DNA from: Pseudomonas marginalis
GTDB taxonomy: Bacteria; Pseudomonadota; Gammaproteobacteria; Pseudomonadales; Pseudomonadaceae
DNA length: 64,000 nucleotides
Direction of reading: 5' to 3'
Assembly (NCBI RefSeq): GCF_008692035.1
Contig: NZ_VTFG01000002.1
Coordinates: 558,001 to 622,000, forward strand
Under the pieces are notes generated by a model. It searched no databases. It was given only the letters and a program-made list of their open reading frames with translations, and was not told where the DNA came from. Every line of letters begins with the position of its first letter. Positions within the stretch are counted from its first letter, which is position 1. The position numbers were made by a program, and so were the translations under genes. Shown here piece by piece: positions 15,671 to 25,052 of the stretch.

Positions 15671-17455
15671 TCAGTGTTCGCTGCTCTCCTCAACCCCATC
15701 ACTGAACTGCAACGCCGCCAATCGCGCATATAACGGATTGCTCGCAATCAACTGCTGATGCGTGCCCACCGCCACCAGCCTGCCCTGATCCATCACCGCG
15801 ATGCGGTCAGCGTTCTTCACCGTCGCCAGTCGATGGGCGATAACCAGCGTGGTACGCCCTTGCATCAATTGCGGCAACGCTTGCTGGATCAGGTGTTCAC
15901 TCTGGGCATCCAGGGCACTGGTGGCTTCGTCCAGCAGCAGGATCGGCGCGTCCACCAGCAACGCACGGGCAATCGCCAAGCGTTGGCGCTGGCCGCCGGA
16001 GAGGCCCATGCCGCCGTCGCCGAGGTGGGTCTGGTAGCCGTCGGGCATTTGCAGGATGAAATCGTGGGCGTGGGCGATGCGGGCAGCGGCTTCGACTTGC
16101 TCGCGGGTAGCGGTGGGGTTGCCGTAGCGGATGTTCTCTTCGACGCTGCCGAAGAACAGCGCCGGGCTCTGGGACACCAGGGCGAAGTGGCGACGCAGGT
16201 CCAGGGGGTCGAGATCGGTCAGCGCCTGGCCTTCAATCAGGATGCGGCCTTGCTGGGGATCGTAGAAGCGCAGCAGCAGGTCGAAAAGCGTCGACTTGCC
16301 CGCGCCGGACGGCCCCACCAGTGCCAGGGTTTCGCCGGGGTTGATGCTCAGGTTCAGGCCGTCGATGGCGTAGCTGTCCGGCCGCGAAGGGTAGGAAAAG
16401 CGCAGGTCCTGCAGCTCCATGCACCCGCTGACCCGCTCGGGCAACTGCACGCTGCCCGTGGCCGGCGCCTGGATCTCGTTGCTCGACTGCAACAGCTCAC
16501 CAATGCGCTCCGCTGCACCGGCGGCACGTTGCAGTTCACCGAGGACTTCGCTCAGGGTACCGACGGCGCTGCCGACGATCAGGCTGTAGAACACGAACGC
16601 AGCCAGCTCGCCGCCGGAAATGCGCCCGCTGATCACATCCATTCCTCCGACCCAGAGCATCACGCCCACCGCACCCAGCACCAGCATGATCACCAGGGTG
16701 ATCAACCAGGCGCGCTGGGCGATGCGTTTGCGGGCGGTGGTGAACGCCTCTTCCACGGTCACGGCAAAGCGTTGCTCGTCCTGGACCTGGTGGTTATAGG
16801 CTTGCACGGTCTTGATCTGGCCGAGGGTTTCGGACACGTAGCTGCCCACATCGGCGATACGGTCCTGGCTCAGGCGCGACAGGCTGCGTACGCGACGGCC
16901 GAAGATCAGGATCGGCGCCAGCACCAGCGGCAGCGCCACCACCACGATGCTGGTGAGCTTGGGGTTGGTGATGAACAACAGCACGATGCCGCCGATCACC
17001 ATCAAGGCATTGCGCAGGAACAGCGACAACGACGAGCCGATCACCGATTGCAGCAGTGTGGTGTCGGTGGTCAACCGCGATTGGATTTCCGAGCTGCGGT
17101 TGTTCTCGTAGAAACCTGGATGCAGGTAGATCAGGTGGTTGAAGACCTGCCGGCGAATGTCCGCCACCACCCGCTCACCGATCCACGACACCAGGTAAAA
17201 CCGCGCAAACGTGCCCACGGCCAAGCCCAGCACCAGGACCATGAACAGGCCGATGGACTGGTTGAGCAGGTGCGGCGACTGGGTCATGAAGCCCTGGTCC
17301 ACCAGCAGGCGAATGCCCTGCCCCATGGACAAGGTGATGCCCGCAGTGACGATCAGCGCGACCAGGGCACCGAGGGCCTGCCAGCGGTAGGGCGCGATGA
17401 AGCGGCTGGCCAGGCGAATTGCACGGCGTTGACGGACTGAGAGCATGGAGGGCAT
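15671..17455 (-). CDS. MsbA-like ABC exporter (fused permease and ATPase)
   Basis: A 594-residue half-transporter. Six membrane helices lie in residues 20-310 (for example WQALGALVALIVTAGITLSM). The C-terminal ATPase has Walker A GPSGAGKST, signature LSGGQRQRLAIARALL and Walker B ILLLDEATSALD. It should form a homodimer in the inner membrane and export a lipid or drug; the substrate cannot be read. It resembles the MsbA/LmrA/BmrA group, but the genuine msbA normally sits next to lpxK, which is absent. The start is uncertain (GTG 17458, ATG 17455 or ATG 17443). Monocistronic. Confidence 0.88.
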   Translation of the reverse strand: MPSMLSVRQRRAIRLASRFIAPYRWQALGALVALIVTAGITLSMGQGIRLLVDQGFMTQSPHLLNQSIGLFMVLVLGLAVGTFARFYLVSWIGERVVADIRRQVFNHLIYLHPGFYENNRSSEIQSRLTTDTTLLQSVIGSSLSLFLRNALMVIGGIVLLFITNPKLTSIVVVALPLVLAPILIFGRRVRSLSRLSQDRIADVGSYVSETLGQIKTVQAYNHQVQDEQRFAVTVEEAFTTARKRIAQRAWLITLVIMLVLGAVGVMLWVGGMDVISGRISGGELAAFVFYSLIVGSAVGTLSEVLGELQRAAGAAERIGELLQSSNEIQAPATGSVQLPERVSGCMELQDLRFSYPSRPDSYAIDGLNLSINPGETLALVGPSGAGKSTLFDLLLRFYDPQQGRILIEGQALTDLDPLDLRRHFALVSQSPALFFGSVEENIRYGNPTATREQVEAAARIAHAHDFILQMPDGYQTHLGDGGMGLSGGQRQRLAIARALLVDAPILLLDEATSALDAQSEHLIQQALPQLMQGRTTLVIAHRLATVKNADRIAVMDQGRLVAVGTHQQLIASNPLYARLAALQFSDGVEESSEH

Positions 17456-17701
17456 CACCTGATCGGAAAGGGTTGGTACCTGCCTGCTTACATGGGGGGA
17501 ACTTGCGCGAATAACAATGAGTCAGGTTAATTATGCCCGCCGATGCTGGCCCCTAGAGGCTATCGGTCTAACGCCCGGCTGGAAATCCACAGCGGTTTCT
17601 GGTGGACTGGATGTTCGAACCGGTGATCTCGTAAGGAGTTGTAACAGCGCGGTCACTCGGGGGCTATACAGTAGGTACACAACCTGATGAGGAGACAGGC
17701 C

Positions 17702-17875
17702 ATGACCTTGCAAAACAGCAGCGATGCCAAGATTGAAGTGATCCGCCAACCGCAGCACTTGCCTTGCTCCGTGATCGACGCCCAGGGCCGCGAAGTGCAG
17801 ATTACCGAAGAGATGATCCAGCAAGCGTGCCGCGAGCTGGAACAGCGACTGGTCAAGCCTGCCCAGCAAGGCTGA
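17702..17875 (+). CDS. small conserved protein, PA1571-like
   Basis: A 57-residue protein, MTLQNSSDAKIEVIRQPQ..., with a beta-rich start (PCSVIDAQGREVQIT) and an amphipathic helix (EEMIQQACRELEQRL). It has no signal or membrane segment. GAGGAG lies 8 bases before the ATG, and an intrinsic terminator follows directly, so it is a real monocistronic gene. I recognise the family only as a small Pseudomonas protein of unknown function. An in-frame ATG at 17687 would add five residues but lies upstream of the ribosome-binding site. Confidence 0.75.
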   Translation: MTLQNSSDAKIEVIRQPQHLPCSVIDAQGREVQITEEMIQQACRELEQRLVKPAQQG

Positions 17876-17892
17876 AGGGCCTACGCTCTTTC

Positions 17893-17920
17893 AAACCCGG
17901 CCCAGGTGGCCGGGTTTTTT
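17893..17920 (+). terminator. intrinsic terminator
   Basis: AAACCCGGCC pairs with GGCCGGGTTT around a CAGGT loop and is followed by a T run (TTTTTTG). It ends the 57-residue gene and, on the opposite strand with its A run, may also end pdxB. Confidence 0.88.
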
Positions 17921-17929
17921 GTTCGGTGT

Positions 17930-19075
17930 TTAAACGGTTGCCGCGCCCAATGCGGACACGATGCGCGCCAACACCGCTGACTCCCCATTCACAATGCGCA
18001 CCTTCAAGCCGTCGATTTCACGACGCTCCGGATAATGCTTGCGCAGCAAGTCGAACGCCTTGCGTTGTTCTTCGACGGTACCTACCAGGCTGCGGCGGAA
18101 ATCCGCATCATCACGGCGCGGGTCGTACACGCTGCGGCACAACGTCGCCAGCGCCCAGGCGGGGTCGGTCGATGCGTTCAAGTGCACCTCGGCCAGCCAC
18201 GGTTGCGGTAACAAGTCGCCCAGCTGAATGCTAGGCCCCTGGCCCAGGTGCGAGCAGAACGCCTGATAGATCTGCGCCGTACCGCGCTGCTTGCCATCAA
18301 GGCTGTAGCCGGCGATGTGCGGGGTGGCCAACACACACAGGTCGGCCAAGTCGACGTCCACCTCGGGCTCGCCTTCCCACACGTCCAGCACCGCTTGCAG
18401 GTCTTCACGCGCCAGCAGCACGTCGCGCAGGGCCGCGTTGTCCACCACCGGGCCACGGCTGGCGTTGATCAGCCAGGTGCCGGGCTTGAGGCGGCTGAGC
18501 CGATCGCGATCAAACAGGTGCCAGGTGGAACCATTGCCGGATTTGGTCAACGGCGTGTGCAGGCTGATCACATCGCATTGCTCGATGATCTGCTCGAGGC
18601 TGACGTAATCGCCGTCTTCGGCGATCTGGCGCGGCGGGTCGCAGACCAGCACGTTCCAGCCCAGGCCCTTGAGCACTTCGACCAGGCGCCCGCCCACTTC
18701 ACCGGCGCCGACGACGCCATAGGTACGCTGGTTGAGGTCGGCGCCTTCGATCTCGGCCAGGGTTTGCAGGCTGCCCAGCACATAGTCCACCACGCCCCGC
18801 GCATTGCAGCCGGGAGCGCTGGACCACTGGATACCGGCCTGCTTGAAGTAATCGAGGTCGAGGTGGTCGGTGCCGATGGTGCAGGTGCCGACAAAACGCA
18901 CCTTCGTGCCGTCCAACAGGGCGCGGTTGACGTTGGTCACCGAGCGCACCAGCAGCACATCGGCCTGTTCGACGGTGGCGCGGTCGATGGAACGACCGGA
19001 CACTCGGCGAATCTCGCCAAATCCTTGGAAAAACTCATCGAGCAGCGGGATATTTTCGTCGGCAACAATCAGCAT
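17930..19075 (-). CDS. pdxB: 4-phosphoerythronate dehydrogenase PdxB
   Basis: A 381-residue member of the D-2-hydroxyacid dehydrogenase family that oxidises 4-phospho-D-erythronate in pyridoxal phosphate biosynthesis. The NAD-binding fold has YGVVGAGEVGGRLVEVL near residue 120. The PdxB-specific C-terminal dimerisation domain (about 290-381) is present, including LLRKHYPERREIDGL. The ATG at 19075 (MLIVADENIPLLDEFF) has AAGGAG 6 bases upstream and fits the family length. The upstream gap carries a single REP unit. Confidence 0.95.
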   Translation of the reverse strand: MLIVADENIPLLDEFFQGFGEIRRVSGRSIDRATVEQADVLLVRSVTNVNRALLDGTKVRFVGTCTIGTDHLDLDYFKQAGIQWSSAPGCNARGVVDYVLGSLQTLAEIEGADLNQRTYGVVGAGEVGGRLVEVLKGLGWNVLVCDPPRQIAEDGDYVSLEQIIEQCDVISLHTPLTKSGNGSTWHLFDRDRLSRLKPGTWLINASRGPVVDNAALRDVLLAREDLQAVLDVWEGEPEVDVDLADLCVLATPHIAGYSLDGKQRGTAQIYQAFCSHLGQGPSIQLGDLLPQPWLAEVHLNASTDPAWALATLCRSVYDPRRDDADFRRSLVGTVEEQRKAFDLLRKHYPERREIDGLKVRIVNGESAVLARIVSALGAATV

Positions 19076-19122
19076 GGCAGGCTCCTTTGGCGGATCAGCA
19101 GTGTACAGGGATGCGATCTTCA

Positions 19123-19140
19123 ATGTGGGAGGGGGCTGGC
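19123..19140 (+). repeat. single (solo) REP unit
   Basis: ATGTGGGAGGGGGCTGGC is one half of the usual REP pair, with no partner nearby. It lies in the divergent gap between pdxB and the MATE gene, probably upstream of both promoters. Confidence 0.75.
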
Positions 19141-19236
19141 AGGTCGCTTACAAATCCCTAACACAGGTTTTTTCCTGACCGTTACGTCAAGGCGTAGAAT
19201 CCGCGGCCTTGCACCCTTTTGACTGGACTTGCGTAC

Positions 19237-20631
19237 GTGAACACTGCCACTGCCCCCCTCACCCGCCCCGCCCGCATCAGCCGGGAAGTGGGTGGCCTGC
19301 TGACGCTCGCGCTGCCGATCATGATCGGCCAACTGGCAACCACGGCCATGAGCTTCGTCGATGCGGTGATGGCCGGGCGCGTCAGCCCCCAGGACCTGGC
19401 GGCGGTGGGCCTGGGCAACTCGATCTGGATTCCGGTGTACCTGCTGATGACCGGTACGCTGCTGGCCACCACGCCGAAAGTCGCCCAGCGCTACGGTGCG
19501 GGCCACTACGGCGAAATCGGGCCGTTGGTGCGTCAGTCACTGTGGCTGGCGGTGGTGGTCGGCATCATCGGCGCGCTGCTGTTGCTCTGCGCCGAGCCGA
19601 TCCTGCATGCCATGAAGGTTGAGCCGGACCTTATCGCCCCCACCATGGGCTACCTGCATGGCATCGCCGCCGGGATGCCGGCCATCGCCCTCTACTACGT
19701 GCTGCGCTGTTTCAGTGATGGCCTGGGCCGCACCCTGCCCAGCATGGCCATGGGCCTGTGCGGGTTGGCGCTGAATATTCCGCTGAACTACATCTTCATC
19801 TACGGCCACCTGGGCGTGCCGGCCATGGGCGGCGTGGGCTGCGGCTGGGCCACGGCCATTGCGATGTGGGTGATGATGCTCGGCATGGCTGCCTGGACCC
19901 GCTGGGGGGCCGCCTACCAGAGCAGCGAACTGTTCAAGCGCTTCGACTGGCCGCAGTGGTCGGTGATCAAGCGCGTACTGGGGATTGGCCTGCCGATCGG
20001 CATCGCGATCTTTGCCGAATCGAGCATCTTTGCCGTCATCGCCCTGCTGCTCGGCAGCCTGGGCGCCACCGTTGTGTCGGGGCACCAGATCGCGCTGAAC
20101 GTCAGCTCACTGGTGTTCATGATCCCTTATTCCCTGAGCATGGCCGTCACCGTGCGCGTCGGCCAGGCCCTGGGGCGTGGCGAGGCGCGTGAAGCACGCT
20201 TCGCCGCCGGGGTCGGCATGGGCACGGCGCTGGCGTACGCCTGCCTGTCGTGCAGCCTGATGCTGGTGTTTCGCGAGCAGATTGCGGCGATCTACACCCC
20301 GGACCCCATCGTCATCCACCTGGCCTCGACGCTGATCGTGTTTTCAGCGCTGTTCCAGTTCAGTGACTCGATCCAGGTCACCGCCGCCGGCGCCCTGCGG
20401 GGCTACCAGGACACCCGCGTCACTATGGTGCTGACCCTGTTTGCCTATTGGGGCGTGGGGCTGCCGGTGGGGTACGCCCTGGGGCTGAGCAACTGGCTGG
20501 GCGAACCCAGCGGCCCGAGCGGTTTGTGGCAAGGGCTGATCGTGGGCTTGAGCTGTGCGGCGGGGATGCTGCTGGTGCGCCTGGCGCGCAGTGCACGCCG
20601 GCGCATTCGCCTGGAGAAGGCGCGGGGTTAG
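19237..20631 (+). CDS. norM: MATE-family multidrug efflux pump (NorM/PmpM type)
   Basis: A 464-residue inner-membrane protein with about 12 helices in two MatE halves, beginning EVGGLLTLALPIMIGQLATTAMSF. FVDAVMAGRVSPQDLAAVGLGNSIW, RCFSDGLGRTLPSM and GALRGYQDTRVTM are family landmarks. From memory it is close to P. aeruginosa PmpM, a proton-coupled exporter of fluoroquinolones and cationic biocides. I chose the GTG at 19237; a TTG six codons earlier is also open. Its stop overlaps the convergent tusA stop by four bases. Confidence 0.85.
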   Translation: MNTATAPLTRPARISREVGGLLTLALPIMIGQLATTAMSFVDAVMAGRVSPQDLAAVGLGNSIWIPVYLLMTGTLLATTPKVAQRYGAGHYGEIGPLVRQSLWLAVVVGIIGALLLLCAEPILHAMKVEPDLIAPTMGYLHGIAAGMPAIALYYVLRCFSDGLGRTLPSMAMGLCGLALNIPLNYIFIYGHLGVPAMGGVGCGWATAIAMWVMMLGMAAWTRWGAAYQSSELFKRFDWPQWSVIKRVLGIGLPIGIAIFAESSIFAVIALLLGSLGATVVSGHQIALNVSSLVFMIPYSLSMAVTVRVGQALGRGEAREARFAAGVGMGTALAYACLSCSLMLVFREQIAAIYTPDPIVIHLASTLIVFSALFQFSDSIQVTAAGALRGYQDTRVTMVLTLFAYWGVGLPVGYALGLSNWLGEPSGPSGLWQGLIVGLSCAAGMLLVRLARSARRRIRLEKARG

Positions 20632-20879
20632 TCGGCCTTTTTACGGATCCAGTAGAGGTACGTACCGGCCTGCTCCTGTTGATCCACCAATTCATGGTCA
20701 AGGAACACGCAGAACTTGGGGATATCGCGGCGCGTCGACGGGTCGGTCGCGATCACCTTGAGCAAGCCGCCGGGCGGCAGGTCGCGGATGTGCTGGTGCA
20801 GCATCATCACCGGCTCAGGGCAGTTGAGGCCCGTTGCGTCGAGGGTGCCATCCACGGCGGTGTCGAAAATATCGCTCAT
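20628..20879 (-). CDS. tusA: sulfur carrier protein TusA
   Basis: An 83-residue TusA that relays sulfur as a persulfide from IscS to the tRNA 2-thiouridine machinery. The carrier residue is Cys20 in the invariant LNCPEPVM motif; PPGGLLKVIATDPSTRRDIPKF is the second conserved block. AGGAG precedes the ATG by 6 bases. It lies 27 bp from rlmM on the same strand, so the two RNA-modification genes may share a transcript. Its 3' end overlaps the norM stop codon. Confidence 0.95.
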   Translation of the reverse strand: MSDIFDTAVDGTLDATGLNCPEPVMMLHQHIRDLPPGGLLKVIATDPSTRRDIPKFCVFLDHELVDQQEQAGTYLYWIRKKAD

Positions 20880-20906
20880 TGTCTACTCCTGGAACCGGCG
20901 CTCAGT

Positions 20907-21983
20907 TTAGCGGGCCTTGGTTTTCTTCACATCCACCAGCCGACGCAGGTGGCAGGTCACTTCTTCACGGTCGTGATACAGCTGCTTGCAGCCGATCTCT
21001 ACCCGAATACCGCGCGCCTTGAAGCCGTCTTCGATACGCTCCAGCAGGCGCTTGACCTCGGCGTAACGCTGCTTCATCGGCAACTTCAGGTTCACCACCG
21101 CCTCGCGGCAATGCCCTTCGCCGATCCAGGTCTCCAGCAATGCCGCGTTGCGCGCCGGCTTTTCGACGATGTCGCAGACCATCCAGTCCACCGGCTGCTT
21201 GGGCACGAAGGTAAAGCCGTCGGCCATCAGGTGCTGCACCAGGCCGGTGTCCATCAGGCTTTCGGCCATGGGGCCGTTGTCGATGGCGGTCACCAGCATG
21301 CCACGGTTGACCAGCTGCCAGGTCCAGCCGCCAGGGGCCGCACCCAGATCGACACCGGTCATGTCGCCATGCAGGCGCTCGTCCCATTGGTCGCGGGGGA
21401 TAAAGTGGTGCCAGGCCTCTTCCAGCTTCAGGGTCGAGCGGCTGGGCGCGTCCCGGGGGAATTTCAAGCGCGGGATGCCCATCGGCCACATCGCCGAGTT
21501 ATTCGACTCGGCCAGGCCCATGAACACTTCGCGGCCGCTTTTGAAGGTCAGCAGCAGGCGCGGCTTGCTCGGGTCGTCCACCAGCTTGCCGGCGTTCAAC
21601 AAGGCTTTGCGCAGGTGCACTTCGAATTTCTTGCAGAAGTTCGAGAGTTCCTTGCCGTCGTTGGTGTCGACCATCTCCAGCCACAGGCTGCCGCACACCG
21701 GGAATTCACGCAGGTGAGCGAGGATCACGCTGATACGGTCGGTTTCCGGCAGGTCGATAAACACCCCGCGCGCCCACTGCCGCGGGAAGATCAGCTCGGC
21801 AAAGCGCTGGCCGTGCATCAGGCGCTGGGCGCCGTCTTCTTCGGTGCAGACAAATTCGGCGCAGGCGCTGCCGGTCTTGGCCTTGGCGTAGCCGGAAACG
21901 TTCAGGCGCGCGGCGTGTTCCGCGATCTCGGAACAGACTTCGCCCTCAAAACCCGGGCGGCAGTGCATAAAAAGGGTGTTCAT
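20907..21983 (-). CDS. rlmM: 23S rRNA (cytidine-2'-O) methyltransferase RlmM
   Basis: A 358-residue enzyme that methylates C2498 of 23S rRNA. An N-terminal THUMP-like domain (MNTLFMHCRPGFEGEVCSE...) is followed by a Rossmann methyltransferase with the SAM loop GVDLGAAPGGWTWQLVNRG and the MVCDIVEKP motif. The length and order match the family. AGGAGAG sits 3 bases before the ATG. It is divergent from acnA across a 196-bp promoter region. Confidence 0.95.
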   Translation of the reverse strand: MNTLFMHCRPGFEGEVCSEIAEHAARLNVSGYAKAKTGSACAEFVCTEEDGAQRLMHGQRFAELIFPRQWARGVFIDLPETDRISVILAHLREFPVCGSLWLEMVDTNDGKELSNFCKKFEVHLRKALLNAGKLVDDPSKPRLLLTFKSGREVFMGLAESNNSAMWPMGIPRLKFPRDAPSRSTLKLEEAWHHFIPRDQWDERLHGDMTGVDLGAAPGGWTWQLVNRGMLVTAIDNGPMAESLMDTGLVQHLMADGFTFVPKQPVDWMVCDIVEKPARNAALLETWIGEGHCREAVVNLKLPMKQRYAEVKRLLERIEDGFKARGIRVEIGCKQLYHDREEVTCHLRRLVDVKKTKAR

Positions 21984-22179
21984 CGACTCTCCTGGTGACT
22001 CAACTGACGTTGCGCTATCGCAATGCCTGTCATGAAAACGCGCGCATGATAGCCGAGTTCGGAACCTTGGTTCTGTCCATAGAGTCCAGTAATTAGCCAG
22101 CTACTGAAAACAGCGCTAGTTTGAAAGCTCTGTTCGTCCCGTCAGGTCCGTAGCCGTGCGGACCATAAGGAGTCATGTA

Positions 22180-24921
22180 ATGTCATCCCTTGATAGCCTG
22201 AGTACCCTTAAAACTTTAGAAATCGACGACAAGACCTACCACTATTTCAGCCTGCCCGAGGCCGCCAAGCGCCTGGGTGACCTGGATAAGCTGCCGATGT
22301 CCCTCAAGGTGCTGCTGGAGAACCTGCTGCGCTGGGAGGACAACAAGACCGTCACCGGCGCCGACCTCAAGGCCATTGCCGCCTGGCTCAAAGAGCGCCA
22401 GTCCGACCGTGAGATCCAGTACCGCCCCGCCCGCGTGCTGATGCAGGACTTTACCGGCGTACCCGCCGTGGTCGACCTGGCCGCCATGCGCGCCGCCGTG
22501 GCCAAGGCCGGTGGCGACCCGCAGCGCATCAACCCGCTCTCGCCGGTGGACCTGGTGATCGACCACTCGGTGATGGTCGACAAGTTCGGCAACGCCGACG
22601 CCTTCGGGCAGAACGTCGACATCGAAATGCAGCGCAACGGCGAACGCTACGCCTTCCTGCGCTGGGGCCAGAGCGCCTTCGACAACTTCAGCGTGGTACC
22701 GCCGGGCACCGGCATCTGCCACCAGGTCAACCTCGAATACCTGGGCCGCACCGTGTGGACCAAGGACGAGGACGGTCGCACCTACGCCTTCCCCGACACC
22801 CTGGTGGGCACCGACTCCCACACCACCATGATCAACGGCCTCGGCGTGCTCGGCTGGGGCGTGGGCGGGATCGAAGCAGAAGCGGCGATGCTCGGCCAAC
22901 CGGTGTCGATGCTGATCCCGGAAGTGATCGGCTTCAAGCTCACCGGCAAATTGAAAGAAGGCATCACCGCGACCGACCTGGTGCTGACCGTCACCCAGAT
23001 GCTGCGTAAAAAAGGCGTGGTGGGTAAGTTCGTCGAGTTCTACGGCGACGGCCTGGCTGACCTGCCCCTGGCGGACCGCGCGACCATCGCCAACATGGCC
23101 CCGGAATACGGCGCCACCTGCGGCTTTTTCCCGGTGGATGAGGTGACGCTGGACTACCTGCGCCTCTCTGGTCGCCCGGCTGCCACCGTGAAGCTGGTCG
23201 AGGCCTACACTAAGGCCCAGGGCCTGTGGCGCCACGCTGGCCAGGAACCGGTGTTCACCGACAGCCTGGCCCTCGACATGGGCAGCGTCGAAGCCAGCCT
23301 CGCCGGGCCGAAACGCCCACAGGACCGCGTGTCCCTGCCCAATGTCGGCCAGGCGTTCAGCGACTTCCTCGACCTGCAGTTCAAACCCACCACCAAGGAA
23401 GAAGGCCGCCTGGAAAGTGAAGGCGGCGGCGGTGTGGCCGTGGGCAACGCCGACCTGGTGGGCGAAACCGACTATGAATACGAAGGCCAGACCTATCGCC
23501 TGAAAAACGGCGCCGTGGTGATCGCCGCCATCACCTCCTGTACCAACACGTCCAACCCCAGCGTGATGATGGCCGCCGGGCTGGTGGCGAAAAAAGCCGT
23601 GGAGAAAGGCCTCACGCGCAAACCCTGGGTGAAAACCTCCCTGGCGCCTGGCTCCAAAGTGGTCACCGACTACTACAAGGCCGCGGGCCTCACCCAGTAT
23701 CTGGATAAAATTGGCTTCGACCTCGTGGGCTATGGCTGCACCACCTGCATCGGCAACTCCGGGCCGTTGCCCGAGCCGATTGAAAAAGCCATCCAGAAGG
23801 CCGACCTCGCCGTAGCCTCGGTGCTGTCCGGCAACCGCAACTTCGAAGGCCGCGTGCACCCATTGGTGAAAACCAACTGGCTGGCCTCGCCACCGCTGGT
23901 GGTGGCTTACGCCTTGGCGGGGACCGTACGCATCGATATCAGCAGCGAACCGCTGGGTAACGATCAACAGGGTAATCCGGTGTATTTGAAGGACATCTGG
24001 CCGAGCAGCCAGGAGATCGCCGACGCCGTTGCGCAGGTCAGCACCGGCATGTTCCACAAGGAATACGCCGAGGTGTTTGCCGGTGACGAACAGTGGCAAG
24101 CCATTGAAGTGCCTCAGGCCGCGACCTACGTGTGGCAGAAAGACTCCACCTACATCCAGCACCCGCCGTTTTTCGACGACATCGCCGGGCCTCTGCCGGT
24201 GATCAAAGACGTCAAGGGCGCCCACGTACTGGCGTTGCTGGGGGACTCGGTGACCACCGACCACATTTCCCCCGCCGGCAACATCAAGACCGACAGCCCC
24301 GCCGGCCGCTACCTGCGCGAGCAAGGCGTGGAGCCGCGTGACTTCAACTCCTACGGCTCACGCCGGGGCAACCATGAAGTGATGATGCGCGGCACCTTCG
24401 CCAATATCCGCATTCGCAACGAAATGCTTGGCGGCGAGGAAGGCGGCAATACGCTGTACATCCCCACCGGCGAGAAAATGCCGATCTACGATGCGGCCAT
24501 GAAGTACCAGGCCTCGGGCACACCGCTGGTGGTGATCGCCGGCCAGGAATACGGCACCGGCTCCAGCCGCGACTGGGCCGCCAAGGGCACCAACCTGCTG
24601 GGGGTCAAGGCGGTGATCGCCGAGAGTTTCGAGCGGATTCACCGTTCCAACCTGGTGGGCATGGGCGTGCTGCCGCTGCAGTTCAAGCTGGATCAGAACC
24701 GCAAGGCGTTGAAGCTTACGGGCAAGGAGAAGATCGATATCCTCGGCCTGACCGAGGTAGAGATCGTGCCGCGGATGAACCTGACGCTGGTGATTACCCG
24801 CGAGGACGGCAGCAGCGAGAAGGTCGAGGTGCTGTGCCGGATCGATACCTTGAATGAAGTGGAGTACTTCAAGTCGGGGGGGATTCTGCACTATGTGCTG
24901 CGGCAGTTGATTGCCTCTTAA
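22180..24921 (+). CDS. acnA: aconitate hydratase A
   Basis: A 913-residue aconitase A of the TCA and glyoxylate cycles. The [4Fe-4S] ligands are Cys454 (ITSCTNTSNP), Cys520 and Cys523 (GYGCTTCIGNSG). The swivelling C-terminal domain carries QEYGTGSSRDWAAKG. The ATG at 22180 follows AAGGAG at 7 bases and begins MSSLDSLSTLKTLEI. In pseudomonads AcnA is the stress- and iron-responsive isozyme. I do not see a clear Fur box in the upstream gap. A REP pair follows the gene. Confidence 0.97.
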   Translation: MSSLDSLSTLKTLEIDDKTYHYFSLPEAAKRLGDLDKLPMSLKVLLENLLRWEDNKTVTGADLKAIAAWLKERQSDREIQYRPARVLMQDFTGVPAVVDLAAMRAAVAKAGGDPQRINPLSPVDLVIDHSVMVDKFGNADAFGQNVDIEMQRNGERYAFLRWGQSAFDNFSVVPPGTGICHQVNLEYLGRTVWTKDEDGRTYAFPDTLVGTDSHTTMINGLGVLGWGVGGIEAEAAMLGQPVSMLIPEVIGFKLTGKLKEGITATDLVLTVTQMLRKKGVVGKFVEFYGDGLADLPLADRATIANMAPEYGATCGFFPVDEVTLDYLRLSGRPAATVKLVEAYTKAQGLWRHAGQEPVFTDSLALDMGSVEASLAGPKRPQDRVSLPNVGQAFSDFLDLQFKPTTKEEGRLESEGGGGVAVGNADLVGETDYEYEGQTYRLKNGAVVIAAITSCTNTSNPSVMMAAGLVAKKAVEKGLTRKPWVKTSLAPGSKVVTDYYKAAGLTQYLDKIGFDLVGYGCTTCIGNSGPLPEPIEKAIQKADLAVASVLSGNRNFEGRVHPLVKTNWLASPPLVVAYALAGTVRIDISSEPLGNDQQGNPVYLKDIWPSSQEIADAVAQVSTGMFHKEYAEVFAGDEQWQAIEVPQAATYVWQKDSTYIQHPPFFDDIAGPLPVIKDVKGAHVLALLGDSVTTDHISPAGNIKTDSPAGRYLREQGVEPRDFNSYGSRRGNHEVMMRGTFANIRIRNEMLGGEEGGNTLYIPTGEKMPIYDAAMKYQASGTPLVVIAGQEYGTGSSRDWAAKGTNLLGVKAVIAESFERIHRSNLVGMGVLPLQFKLDQNRKALKLTGKEKIDILGLTEVEIVPRMNLTLVITREDGSSEKVEVLCRIDTLNEVEYFKSGGILHYVLRQLIAS

Positions 24922-24937
24922 GAACACAGGAGATCAA

Positions 24938-25027
24938 ATGTGGGAGGGGGCTTGCCCCCGATGGCGGTATGTCAGTCAAAACATCTATGACTGATCCACC
25001 GCTATCGGGAGCAAGCCCCCTCCCACA
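24938..25027. repeat. REP pair (REPIN-like inverted repeat)
   Basis: ATGTGGGAGGGGGCTTGCC at 24938 and its complement ending CCCCCTCCCACAT at 25027 form a 90-bp head-to-head pair, nearly the same length as the one at 3446. It lies between the convergent acnA and lpxO and may act as their shared transcription end. Confidence 0.92.
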
Positions 25028-25052
25028 TTTTGACCGCGTCTAACGCTTCAGA

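Noticed and set aside
24938..25027. Repeated GTGGGAGGGGG units that could look like a short CRISPR array
   Set aside because: Units are inverted rather than direct, there are only two per site, and no cas genes are present. They are REP elements.
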